Shown: piece after piece, positions 16,326 through 24,908 of the stretch
Layout of the letters: each line of letters opens with the position of its first letter
Numbering within the stretch: position 1 is the first letter of the stretch
Assembly: GCA_002344075.1 (NCBI GenBank)
Contig: DDTM01000103.1
Coordinates: 85,671-134,309, forward strand
From: Bacteroidetes bacterium UBA2364
GTDB taxonomy: Bacteria > Bacteroidota > Rhodothermia > Rhodothermales > UBA2364
Length of the DNA: 48,639 nt
Direction of reading: 5' to 3'
The notes under the pieces: model-generated
Told to the model about the DNA's origin: nothing
Seen by the model: the letters and a program-made list of their open reading frames with translations, nothing else
The model's database searches: none
Translations under genes and position numbers: made by a program

Positions 16326-17048
16326 TCATGACCCTCCATTGTTTGTAGATCCCGAAACACTAGCGGTTGGTGTCGCCTTGAGGTCTTTTCCGAGGCGTTG
16401 TAGGTAAGCCACTACGGCAACAATTTCTTTGTTTGCTAAACCTTTGGGGCCTCCGTTTGCGGCTACATCATCTGCAATGACTTTTGCTTGCTCTTTTGCC
16501 AATGAAACGGCGTTGCTAACTTCGCGGTCCGAATATGGAACGCCAAGGGTACGAAGCCCAGAAAGGTGTGCGGATAGGCTGGAAAGGTTTAAGTCGTATT
16601 CCAGCAACCAGTAGTAGTTTGGCATCAGAGACCGTGGGCTTGTCGAGCGGGGGTTTTCCATATGACGGACGTGCCACAGGTTTGGATACTTCCCTCCTAC
16701 ACGCGATAAGTCTGGACCTGTCCGTTTGGATCCCCAAAGGAATGGATGGTCATATACAGATTCACCCGGTTTTCCATATTCTCCATAGCGTTCTAGCTCG
16801 TCACGGAACGGACGAACCATCTGCGAATGGCAGTTTACGCAGCCTTCGCGTTGATAGATATCACGCCCTGCCAATTCTAGCGGTGTTAAAGGTTTTACCG
16901 TACTGATGGTGGGTATATTACTTTTCACCAGAAACATGGGTGCAATCTCTATCACAGTGCCCACCAAAATGGAGAGCAGGGTGAGTACAGAGAAAAGGAT
17001 CCAAGCACCTTCTAACTTGCGGTGAAACGTTTCTTTGTGCGTACTCAT
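16326..17048 (-). CDS. ccoO: cbb3-type cytochrome c oxidase subunit II (CcoO)
   Basis: 240 aa, a membrane-anchored mono-haem cytochrome c. An N-terminal helix at about 14-40 is followed by G-R-D-I-Y-Q-R-E-G-C-V-N-C-H at 61-74 and then M-V-R-P-F, Y-G-E-Y and G-P-D-L-S-R-V-G-G-K-Y, all CcoO hallmarks. It takes electrons from CcoP to the catalytic subunit. In many Bacteroidota, ccoN and ccoO are fused; here they are separate genes with a 116-base gap that contains a hairpin. Confidence 0.93.
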   Translation of the reverse strand: MSTHKETFHRKLEGAWILFSVLTLLSILVGTVIEIAPMFLVKSNIPTISTVKPLTPLELAGRDIYQREGCVNCHSQMVRPFRDELERYGEYGKPGESVYDHPFLWGSKRTGPDLSRVGGKYPNLWHVRHMENPRSTSPRSLMPNYYWLLEYDLNLSSLSAHLSGLRTLGVPYSDREVSNAVSLAKEQAKVIADDVAANGGPKGLANKEIVAVVAYLQRLGKDLKATPTASVSGSTNNGGS

Positions 17049-17077
17049 AATGGTTTTGGATTTGAGCGCCGGAAGGA

Positions 17078-17117
17078 GGAAGAAGGTGTCCCTTACCCCT
17101 AAATTTCACCTTCTTCC
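17078..17117 (-). other. Intercistronic hairpin between ccoN and ccoO
   Basis: A perfect 11-bp inverted repeat (17078-17088 with 17107-17117, GGAAGAAGGTG arm) has an 18-base loop. On the minus strand no T-tract follows, so I read it as an RNA processing or stability element rather than a terminator. Confidence 0.45.
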
Positions 17118-17164
17118 CTTCGCGACGTTTTTTTTGAAAATCGTTTTTGAAATAAAAGAGCAGC

Positions 17165-18661
17165 TTAAGAAGCTACCGCAAGGGTTACTTCGGTGTCTGG
17201 TAATTCTTTTGGTGCGCTACGAACAGTCATAAACATGTTGACCAGCATCAGAATGGCCCCCGTCAGATAAAGGGTTCCACCGATGAAGCGTGCCCAGTAC
17301 ATCGGCACGATCTGTACAACTGTTTCCATAAAGTCAGGATACATCAATCGCCCTGTCTCGTCGAAGGCACGCCACATCAAGCCTTGGGTAACCCCCGAAG
17401 CATACATGGCGAAAACATAAAGCAACATGCCAATCGTGCCAATCCAGAAGTGGGTGGTGGCCAATTTTTGGCTCCAGATCTCGGTTTTCCACAGCCGAGG
17501 CAACAACCAATAGATCATCCCAAAAATCATAAATCCATTCCAGCCCAAAGCACCAGCATGTACATGACCGATAATCCAGTCTGTATAGTGTGCTAAAGCA
17601 TTAACCGATTTTACCGAGAGCATAGGACCTTCAAAGGTGGACATGCCATAAAATGTAATCCCCAAAACATACATTTTGAGTACGACGCTATCACGTAATT
17701 TATGCCAAGCACCACGAAGGGTAAAGAGACCATTGATCATCCCACCCCAACTTGGCATCCACAACATCACGGAGAATGTCATCCCTAAAGTTGCGGCCCA
17801 CTCAGGAACAGCGGTATAATTCAGGTGGTGTGGACCAGCCCAAATGTAGATGAAAACCAACGTCCAGAAGTGGATAATTGAAAGACGATAAGAGAAAACG
17901 GGGCGCTCTGCGGCTTTAGGCATGAAGTAATACATCAAACCTAAGAAGGGGGTCGTTAAAAAGAATGCTACTGCATTGTGACCATACCACCATTGAATGA
18001 GGGCGTCTTGAACACCTGCATAAAGGGAGTAGCTCTTAAAAATACCAACTGGAAGCGCCATGCTGTTACCTAAGTGAAGAACGGCAACGGTGATGATGGT
18101 TGCAATGTAGAACCACAACGCTACATACATGTGTTTTTCGCGGCGAGTGGCCAATGTGCCAAAAAAGTTAATGGCAAAAATAACCCAAACCACGGTGATG
18201 GCGATGTCAATCGGCCATTCCAATTCAGCATATTCTTTGCTGGTGGTAAGCCCAAGCGGAAGAGTGATGGCTGCCGAAACAATGATCAATTGCCAGCCCC
18301 AAAACTGGATTTTACTCAGCATGTCGCTAAACATCCGGGCTTTGCAAAGCCTTTGGGTGGAATAGTAGATGGCCGCGAAAATACCGTTACCACCAAAAGC
18401 AAAAATCACCGCGTTGGTATGCAGTGGTCTTAAGCGTCCGAAGGTGAGATAAGGGCCTAAATTGGCTTGATATAAGGGCATTTGAAGGGCAATGATGACC
18501 CCAACCAACATCCCTACAACCCCCCAGATGGCGGTTGCCCATAGGAAATAGCGTACTATTTGGTCATCGTAAGAAAACGAGACCGTACGCCCAGTGTACT
18601 GTCCACTCGCGCTGCCCTCAGCTACGGTAACAGATTCGTTTGGCGTTTCTTGTGCTTGCAT
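17165..18661 (-). CDS. ccoN: cbb3-type cytochrome c oxidase subunit I (CcoN)
   Basis: 498 aa when started at ATG 18661; an ATG at 18697 in frame would add 12 residues (M-P-S-C-F-T-K) and cannot be excluded. There are about 12 hydrophobic helices. The haem/CuB ligand regions are visible: H-T-N-A-V-I-F-A-F-G-G-N-G, Q-W-W-Y-G-H-N-A-V-A-F-F-L and A-G-P-H-H-L-N-Y. It is the catalytic oxygen-reducing, proton-pumping subunit used at low oxygen. It is the first gene of the cco operon. No clear FNR-type site was found upstream. The C-terminus after the last helix is short. Confidence 0.94.
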   Translation of the reverse strand: MQAQETPNESVTVAEGSASGQYTGRTVSFSYDDQIVRYFLWATAIWGVVGMLVGVIIALQMPLYQANLGPYLTFGRLRPLHTNAVIFAFGGNGIFAAIYYSTQRLCKARMFSDMLSKIQFWGWQLIIVSAAITLPLGLTTSKEYAELEWPIDIAITVVWVIFAINFFGTLATRREKHMYVALWFYIATIITVAVLHLGNSMALPVGIFKSYSLYAGVQDALIQWWYGHNAVAFFLTTPFLGLMYYFMPKAAERPVFSYRLSIIHFWTLVFIYIWAGPHHLNYTAVPEWAATLGMTFSVMLWMPSWGGMINGLFTLRGAWHKLRDSVVLKMYVLGITFYGMSTFEGPMLSVKSVNALAHYTDWIIGHVHAGALGWNGFMIFGMIYWLLPRLWKTEIWSQKLATTHFWIGTIGMLLYVFAMYASGVTQGLMWRAFDETGRLMYPDFMETVVQIVPMYWARFIGGTLYLTGAILMLVNMFMTVRSAPKELPDTEVTLAVAS

Positions 18662-18697
18662 TATCGTTATTGCCGGTTTGGTGAAACAGGAAGGCAT

Positions 18698-19190
18698 AAA
18701 CCTTGCCCAAAAATCCGGAATGGCTGTTTCATAAAAAGAACGGAATGATTGACGTGAAGTGTAGGTCAGGATCGTACAAGGGGTGTAGGGAAAATGCTTA
18801 CATGGGTAGCTATAAATAGGCAGATTTTTTTCGGGTTATACTTAAATCAGGAAAAGGTTTTCCAAAAAAGTAGTGCAGCGGGTATGTTCAAATTTATAAT
18901 AAGTTTTTAATTTATATGACCCTATAACGAGTAATTTATTTAGTGTAGGGATTCATTGCCGATCCAATTGTTCGCTTGTCGCGTCGTTGCTGCCTTTAGA
19001 CGTGTGTAAGGAACTTTTGTAAGGAACAAGGGAGTTTAAAATGAATTGTATGCGTGAAATAGAAGTTAAGGCAAATTCGAGAAAGAAAAACTTTTGCTCA
19101 ACCGTGTAACAATATTTATTGAATACACTCGAAGAGGCGAGGATGTACGCGCATACAATTGATCTATGGCAGAAAAAAAAGCTTTTAATC
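18698..19190. other. Intergenic region between divergent ccoN and msrBA
   Basis: About 490 bases. It holds a Bacteroidota-type -7 candidate TAAATTTG on the minus strand at 18889-18896 (no clear -33 element) and a 10-bp direct repeat TGTAAGGAAC at 19005-19014 and 19018-19027. The 93-codon minus-strand open frame at 18953-19234 has un-protein-like composition and overlaps the msrBA start, so I do not call it a gene. No RNA gene was recognised. Confidence 0.4.
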
Positions 19191-20279
19191 ATGACTTGGT
19201 TTTTATTCCGCTCTCCTTCTTGGTTTTTCGTCACAGGCTTTTTTATCGCAGCCTGTACCCATCCGGTTGCTACACCTACTGACGAAACGGGTTTTCGTGC
19301 TTCTCCAGCAACTTGGGTTGTACATGATACAACTTGGACAGAAAATATTCGACGTACAAATGCCGAGTGGAAATCGCTTCTTTCGGCGGCACAGTACCGA
19401 ATTACACGTGAACATGGTACAGAACCTCCTTTTTCCCATCCCTATAATAAGGTGCATGAAAAGGGGATTTTTTATTGTGCCGATTGCGAAAATCCCTTGT
19501 TTGCTTCAGAAACCAAGTTTGAATCGGGAACTGGCTGGCCCAGTTTTTGGAAGCCATATCACCGCCGAAGTGTAAAATTGACAGAGGACCGCTCTTTGGG
19601 TATGGTTCGGGAAGAGGTGTCATGTGCACGATGTGGTGCCCACCTTGGCCACGTTTTTGATGACGGCCCTGCTCCTACAGGCCTGCGCTACTGCATGAAT
19701 GGGTTGTCTTTGAAATTTCAAAAAGAGATGCTTACCACCAAATTAGAAAAAGCCGTTTTTGCCCAAGGTTGTTTTTGGTGTGTGGAAGAGATTTTTGAAA
19801 GCCTAAAGGGGGTAAAGGATGTTGTTTCTGGTTATGCAGGAGGAGCGGAGCCGAATCCAACCTATGAAGAAGTTGGCAGCGGTAATACCACGCACGCCGA
19901 ATCTGTGGAAGTAACCTATGACCCATCCGTCATATCATACTCCCAATTGCTCAAGGTGTTTTTTCATGCGGGTGATCCTACACAAGTAAATGGGCAAGGA
20001 CCAGATTGGGGAACACAATATCGTTCCATCATTTTTTATAAAAACACCGCTCAAAAAAGTCAGATAGAAAGCTATATGCAACAACTTACGGCCTCCGGAA
20101 AGTTTAAGAAGCCATTGTCGGTTCAGTTATTGCCCGAAATGCCTTTCTATAAAGCAGAATCGTACCATCAAGACTATGTTCGGCAGCATTCTGATAACCC
20201 GTATGTGATCAATGTTTCCATACCAAGGTACCGCAATGCGATCCGGCATTTCCCGGAATTGCTTCGGCATGTACCTTAG
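19191..20279 (+). CDS. msrBA: Exported lipoprotein peptide-methionine sulfoxide reductase, MsrB-MsrA fusion
   Basis: 362 aa from ATG 19191; an upstream frame start at 19119 would bury the signal. Residues 1-22 are a lipoprotein signal with lipobox F-I-A-A-C. The MsrB domain comes first (about 35-180), with zinc cysteines C-A-D-C at 96-99 and C-A-R-C at 145-148 and the catalytic region R-Y-C-M-N-G at about 168. The MsrA domain (about 188-350) has the catalytic G-C-F-W-C (Cys 194). It repairs both R- and S-methionine sulfoxide in envelope proteins. The better-known pathogen fusions run MsrA-MsrB; here the order is reversed. It is convergent with the SpoIID gene, 33 bases apart. Confidence 0.93.
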   Translation: MTWFLFRSPSWFFVTGFFIAACTHPVATPTDETGFRASPATWVVHDTTWTENIRRTNAEWKSLLSAAQYRITREHGTEPPFSHPYNKVHEKGIFYCADCENPLFASETKFESGTGWPSFWKPYHRRSVKLTEDRSLGMVREEVSCARCGAHLGHVFDDGPAPTGLRYCMNGLSLKFQKEMLTTKLEKAVFAQGCFWCVEEIFESLKGVKDVVSGYAGGAEPNPTYEEVGSGNTTHAESVEVTYDPSVISYSQLLKVFFHAGDPTQVNGQGPDWGTQYRSIIFYKNTAQKSQIESYMQQLTASGKFKKPLSVQLLPEMPFYKAESYHQDYVRQHSDNPYVINVSIPRYRNAIRHFPELLRHVP

Positions 20280-20312
20280 ATAAATGATGAAAGCAAGAGA
20301 GATTCCCTAAAT

Positions 20313-21509
20313 TCAAGGCGTTGTATGCGCCGAGCTTGTCGGCTTTCCGTCAAAGAGTTGCCGTACCAAATTTGTTTTGGGAAAATAATAGGCCAAAATT
20401 TCCTGATAGGTTTTCCCTTGTTCGGCCATGCGTCTGGCACCTAACTGGGATAGGCCTACGCCATGCCCTGCGCCACGACCTTTGGCAATATAGAAGCCCT
20501 TTTCAACTTGCATCTCGAAGCACAGGCTTCTAAGGCCGCCGTTACGAAAAAAACGACTTATTTCTGCCCTAACTTGGTTAGCAGGAATCCGTTTTCCTGC
20601 AACCAAGGCATATTTCCATCGTCCGCTGGCATCTTTTTCGGTCCAATCTAAGGAAGAAACATTACTACCATATATGTTACTTAGATGAGTATGTAGGGAA
20701 TGGAGGTCTGCTTGAACCGACCATTCTGAAAATGCGTTGTTGCTGTCGAATGAATCGGGTCTGGAAATAAAATAGGGGAGTGGATCGCTGTGCCAAACGG
20801 TATTGTTTGTGGCGATATAACCGCCATTAGAGGCCGAAAACAGTGCTTCAACGGGTTTGTTTTGCCAGAAAAGCATTTCATTGGCCGTTTCGGTCACCGC
20901 CTTTTGTGCTGCTGAAAGAGTGACTGGGTTTATCCTAAAAACCTGATTAGTCTCCGTATCACCCAAATTTTTTCTTTTAGAAGTGATGAGGTGCCGATAG
21001 ACATAAGTGCGGGCCAATACCGCTTGGGCTTTTAAGGCTTCGATTTGAAGGAATGGCATTTCGGCAGAGACCACACCTGCAAGGTAGGTAGTGGGCGCCA
21101 CACTCAAGGTTAAATGAAGTTGTTTATTTACCGCTTGAATGGTCAAGTCGCCTGTAAAAGGCAGGCGTTGATCGGTAACTTGTACCTCTAAAAAGTCATC
21201 CGTTTCAGGGATCAAAGTGATTCTGTGTCCAGTTATTTGGCCGTATTGGGTGATTAATCCTACCGACCCAAGGCGTGATAAGACCTTTATCCGAGTATTC
21301 GCGGGCAACCTCCTAGCGTGGTTATCCACCACCAAAATCAATCCCTTTCGTGTACCAAACACTTGAAACGAACGTAAGAAATGATCTGAAAAGAGCTGGA
21401 GATTAATGCCTCTTGGGCGGCTTGGTACTGGAACTACGGCTGTTTCGATGGGAAATACATGGTAAGTAAGGGTCGCTAAGCAAAGGATTGTAATCAGGAG
21501 GTGGTGCAT
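20313..21509 (-). CDS. SpoIID/LytB-domain protein (probable peptidoglycan lytic enzyme)
   Basis: 398 aa. It has an N-terminal signal peptide, a poorly conserved beta-rich region to about 150, then the SpoIID domain: Y-L-A-G-V-V-S-A-E-M-P (the Glu corresponds to the catalytic one of SpoIID), E-A-L-K-A-Q-A-V-L-A-R-T-Y-V, S-A-S-N-G-G, and near the end G-R-G-A-G-H-G-V-G-L-S-Q-L-G-A. Bacillus SpoIID cleaves peptide-free glycan strands. In this non-sporulating type of organism it is presumably an envelope-remodelling enzyme. It starts 12 bases after the Wzi-like gene, so the two form an operon. Confidence 0.87.
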   Translation of the reverse strand: MHHLLITILCLATLTYHVFPIETAVVPVPSRPRGINLQLFSDHFLRSFQVFGTRKGLILVVDNHARRLPANTRIKVLSRLGSVGLITQYGQITGHRITLIPETDDFLEVQVTDQRLPFTGDLTIQAVNKQLHLTLSVAPTTYLAGVVSAEMPFLQIEALKAQAVLARTYVYRHLITSKRKNLGDTETNQVFRINPVTLSAAQKAVTETANEMLFWQNKPVEALFSASNGGYIATNNTVWHSDPLPYFISRPDSFDSNNAFSEWSVQADLHSLHTHLSNIYGSNVSSLDWTEKDASGRWKYALVAGKRIPANQVRAEISRFFRNGGLRSLCFEMQVEKGFYIAKGRGAGHGVGLSQLGARRMAEQGKTYQEILAYYFPKTNLVRQLFDGKPTSSAHTTP

Positions 21510-21521
21510 AAAATCCTTGGC

Positions 21522-23210
21522 TTAGAACCCGAAAATCAATTCTGTTTTGAAAAAACTGACATTGGGTGTACGTTGATAGGTCTCGTGTATTGCCTGAAAT
21601 CTTACCGATATATTGCGGATTGGCTCATAGGAAAACGAAGCCAAGGCGGACCATCCATCATCTCGGTTGCCAGCCAGAAATTGCTTTTTCCCCGATGCCA
21701 GTTCTTCGCCCGTTTGTAAGCCATTATTGGGGTCGCCACCTACATTGATAAACTTTCCAGCAGCATCGGTATAGTTTTCCCCTCTGCGGGTATAGGAAAG
21801 AGAAGCCTCGGCCCGAATGCGTTTGGGGAACCACATTTTGGCAGCAATTTTCCATTGATCGGAATTGGGGCCAATGGGGTGCCCAAGGGTGCTCTGGTTG
21901 TGCTGATACGCATTGTAAAAACTACCTTTGTAGGGAAAACGATGGGTATAGGTGAAGGGATCTACGCGGGTATAAGCCAAAGATGTCAAGATGTTGTCGG
22001 CGATATGTGCGCCGATCCCTGTTTGAAAAGCCCATTTAACATTATAAGAATTCTTCCCGATTTTGGTCAGAATCATATCATCTACCAAAAGAGTGGCATG
22101 TGCTTCTATCTTTGGGGCCGGACGTGCTACGGACTCAAGGGCAAATAGACTGTTATCGCGGTCACCAAGTGCATGTTCGGAGGTGACAACTGGATTAAAG
22201 GGGTTCAAATAGGCCAGTTCGGGACTGCGGAGGCCATAGACAACCATTTCATAAAAGGAAAAATTAAACCGAGGAGATGGTATAATGCTCAGGCGGTGCA
22301 TGGCCATGTATCGTTGGGGCGAAACCAAGCGGCCAAAGTCGGGCTTATCGGGGTCATATTCCCAATAGGCACGATCCGCAAGATTGGCATGAATCATCTG
22401 ATATTGAAAAGATTTTGTCCGAAATCCAATTCTTGCAAAAGCGTAATAGTCATTTCGTCCACCCAAAATGATCGGCTCGGAAAAGGAGGCTCCTTGTATC
22501 AGTCGTTCATTGGCCAGTTCTATAAAGAATGGTTTTTTTGCCAAGCGGATCGAGACGCTACTTCGATCGAAGCTGCCGATGGGTGGATCATAATAAAGGA
22601 TATAATACAATGTATTTAGCTGAGGATCATATTTTTGAACCCGTGTATTGCCCAGTAACTGTACGCCATCGAATGTACCGGAATAAAACCCAAACCAATC
22701 TTTGTAATGCCCCTCGATGATGAGTTCTGGAACCAATGCAAAGCCACCCATTGTTTCACCACCTGGATTTGCACCGCGCAGTTGTGCATATGCATGACCT
22801 TGTACGGCTGTTCGCCAGTCCGCTGTTTTTTTGTAGAATAGGAATTTCTCGGTATCTTTCCTGATTGGAAAATGGAACCCTACTTTGCCCGCTTCATTGC
22901 CATCTTTGGGAACAATCATGGTTTCGATGGCGGTTGATGGTTCCAGGAATTCTTGGCGGAAGGTTTGTAACCAAGACCATGCAGTTCTACCCATGCGGTT
23001 TCGTTCCCCTTCGAGTGTTTCCAAGTGCCGGATGATCTCGTCTCGGGCAATTGGTCTGGATTCGTGCAGATACTCGGGGAGCAGGCCATGCACCCGCTGT
23101 AGGTGCAGGAAATCATAAACTTCGTGCTCCACTGGAACAATTTCTGGTTGAGAAAATGCCATAGAAGGTGTTAGAATTAGGGTTATCCCCAAAAAGAATA
23201 AAGACTTCAT
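21522..23210 (-). CDS. Outer-membrane beta-barrel, capsule-assembly Wzi-like
   Basis: 562 aa with a cleavable signal (ending S-M-A-F-S-Q). An N-terminal helical segment (Y-D-F-L-H-L-Q-R-V-H-G-L-L-P) and a long series of amphipathic strands follow, finishing with L-I-F-G-F, an outer-membrane C-terminal strand. The segments R-L-I-Q-G, I-L-G-G-R-N-D-Y-Y and A-Y-L-N-P-F-N-P fit the Wzi family, which anchors surface polysaccharide. It is upstream of the SpoIID-like gene and divergent from a polyprenyl glycosylphosphotransferase, which supports a surface-glycan role. The family call is moderate. Confidence 0.65.
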   Translation of the reverse strand: MKSLFFLGITLILTPSMAFSQPEIVPVEHEVYDFLHLQRVHGLLPEYLHESRPIARDEIIRHLETLEGERNRMGRTAWSWLQTFRQEFLEPSTAIETMIVPKDGNEAGKVGFHFPIRKDTEKFLFYKKTADWRTAVQGHAYAQLRGANPGGETMGGFALVPELIIEGHYKDWFGFYSGTFDGVQLLGNTRVQKYDPQLNTLYYILYYDPPIGSFDRSSVSIRLAKKPFFIELANERLIQGASFSEPIILGGRNDYYAFARIGFRTKSFQYQMIHANLADRAYWEYDPDKPDFGRLVSPQRYMAMHRLSIIPSPRFNFSFYEMVVYGLRSPELAYLNPFNPVVTSEHALGDRDNSLFALESVARPAPKIEAHATLLVDDMILTKIGKNSYNVKWAFQTGIGAHIADNILTSLAYTRVDPFTYTHRFPYKGSFYNAYQHNQSTLGHPIGPNSDQWKIAAKMWFPKRIRAEASLSYTRRGENYTDAAGKFINVGGDPNNGLQTGEELASGKKQFLAGNRDDGWSALASFSYEPIRNISVRFQAIHETYQRTPNVSFFKTELIFGF

Positions 23211-23370
23211 GCAAAACCTGTGTGGATCTTTGGATTCCGGTTTATTTTATTAGATTGGCTGAGTAGGCCAAATAATGTACCCATATAGGGTAGAACAACG
23301 GGTAAAAGATACGGGCTTCTTGACCGTCCGTGTTGAAGAAACCACATTTTTTTGTACGATTTAGCACGCC

Positions 23371-24777
23371 GTGAGCCGTAGAACCGAACTTGTCTTTCTG
23401 CTGATGATTGATACCATAGCTTGCTTGGGTGCGGTTGTTTTATTTTATCATGCCCGTTTTGAATGGGGATTGGTGGATCGGCCCGTTCAACGCCCGCCCG
23501 ATGTATTGGCGCCCGCAGTGATTTTTACCATTTTTTGGGTCACTCTTTTTACATTTGCAGGATTGTACCGTTCCCGGTTTGCCGCCTCTCGTTTCGATGA
23601 AATTATCTCGGTCTTTAAGGTCGTTACGTTTGGTATTTTGACCCTGTTTTTTTTGATTTTTATTGACCGATTGGATGCCCGTAGTGGGCGTTTGCCGATG
23701 ATGGTGTATTGGCTCTCGATGGTGGGTTTGGTGATGATGGGCCGGATGATCCTTCGAACCATACAAAAAGCCCTCCTTTTGCGTGGCCTCGGTACACACA
23801 ACACCCTCTTAATTGGTCGGGAATCACTCCTTGTGGAGTTTACCGAAGAGTTGCGAAAATATCCCCAAGCGGGTTTTAAATTGGTGGGCGAAGTACGGGT
23901 GGACGAACAAGAGTGCGCTATTCTCCATCTTCAAGAGGAGGCCGATTGGCCAATAAACGATCCCATTGCTGCTTTACCAGAAATAATAGCCAAGAAAAAC
24001 GTACAGGATGTGGTGTTGGCACTTGGCTCGCAAGACCATTCAGTACTTAATAATGTCCTGCGCATCTGTGATGGCTTGCCGGTAGCCCTGAAATTGGTTC
24101 CGGATTTCTATAGTGTGATTGGCGGAATGGCGCGGACAGAGCACATGTATGGCCTGCCCCTAATTGAAGTCTATCCAGAGCCAATGCCTGCATGGGAAGA
24201 AAGTACCAAGAGGCTGATTGATTTTCTCTTTTCTTTGATTGGATTGTTGTTGTTATTGCCCTTTATGTTGCTAATCGTAATTTTTATTAAGGTTACCTCG
24301 CCGGGAGCAGCCATCTATCGTCAGAAACGTGTAGGCCAACATGGGCGTGAATTTACCATGCTAAAATTCAGAACCATGCGGGTTGACGCTGAGGCCACAA
24401 CGGGGCCTGTGTGGGCCAGTGCAGATGATCAGCGATACACTCCAATTGGACGATGGCTCCGTAAACTCCGTTTGGATGAATTGCCACAACTCTGGAATGT
24501 CTTGCTGGGGCAGATGTCTTTGGTGGGGCCACGCCCGGAACGACCGTTCTTTGTCGAAAAACTGGCACAAGAAATTCCACTCTATAGCCGAAGACACCGT
24601 GTAAAACCAGGCATTACCGGATTGGCGCAGGTGAAGTGGAAATATGATCAGACTGTAGAAGACGTGCGCCAAAAAGTAAAATATGACCTTTTTTATATCG
24701 AGAACATGAGTTTGAAGCAAGATATTTCTATTCTTTTCCAAACCTTCCGTACTGCCATTATGGGGAAAGGGCAATAG
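23371..24777 (+). CDS. Polyprenyl glycosylphosphotransferase (initiating exopolysaccharide transferase)
   Basis: 468 aa, GTG start at 23371 (S-R-R-T-E-L-V-F). Four N-terminal membrane helices lie within about 1-130, then a Rossmann-like CoA-binding region (about 135-265). A re-entrant helix (about 283-305) is followed by the catalytic domain with K-F-R-T-M, D-E-L-P-Q-L-W-N-V-L, S-L-V-G-P-R-P-E and K-P-G-I-T-G-L-A-Q-V. The enzyme transfers a sugar phosphate to undecaprenyl phosphate, starting a surface polysaccharide. No other glycosyltransferases are next to it, so it may serve a cluster elsewhere. Confidence 0.9.
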   Translation: MSRRTELVFLLMIDTIACLGAVVLFYHARFEWGLVDRPVQRPPDVLAPAVIFTIFWVTLFTFAGLYRSRFAASRFDEIISVFKVVTFGILTLFFLIFIDRLDARSGRLPMMVYWLSMVGLVMMGRMILRTIQKALLLRGLGTHNTLLIGRESLLVEFTEELRKYPQAGFKLVGEVRVDEQECAILHLQEEADWPINDPIAALPEIIAKKNVQDVVLALGSQDHSVLNNVLRICDGLPVALKLVPDFYSVIGGMARTEHMYGLPLIEVYPEPMPAWEESTKRLIDFLFSLIGLLLLLPFMLLIVIFIKVTSPGAAIYRQKRVGQHGREFTMLKFRTMRVDAEATTGPVWASADDQRYTPIGRWLRKLRLDELPQLWNVLLGQMSLVGPRPERPFFVEKLAQEIPLYSRRHRVKPGITGLAQVKWKYDQTVEDVRQKVKYDLFYIENMSLKQDISILFQTFRTAIMGKGQ

Positions 24778-24908
24778 AATATGGACGGGGCTCCATAAAA
24801 TGTGCTTCCATCTTGAAATTCACTATATCCATGTCGTACCTTGAAAAGGCTTTCAGCCGATGTTTCGGCTTTCCCAGTACGCATTGAACCCCTAAGTCCA
24901 AAACTCCT

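Noticed and set aside
18698..18960. FNR/CRP-type operator for the cbb3 operon
   Set aside because: TTGAC and GTCAG half-sites are present near 18750 but the spacing does not fit the FNR or CRP consensus.
18953..19234. 93-codon minus-strand open frame upstream of msrBA
   Set aside because: The composition is unlike a protein (random Phe/Ser/Cys runs), it overlaps the msrBA signal-peptide region and shows no recognisable motif.
24855..24870. Terminator after the polyprenyl glycosylphosphotransferase gene
   Set aside because: The stem is only 6 bp, the hairpin is about 80 bases past the stop and no T-tract follows.
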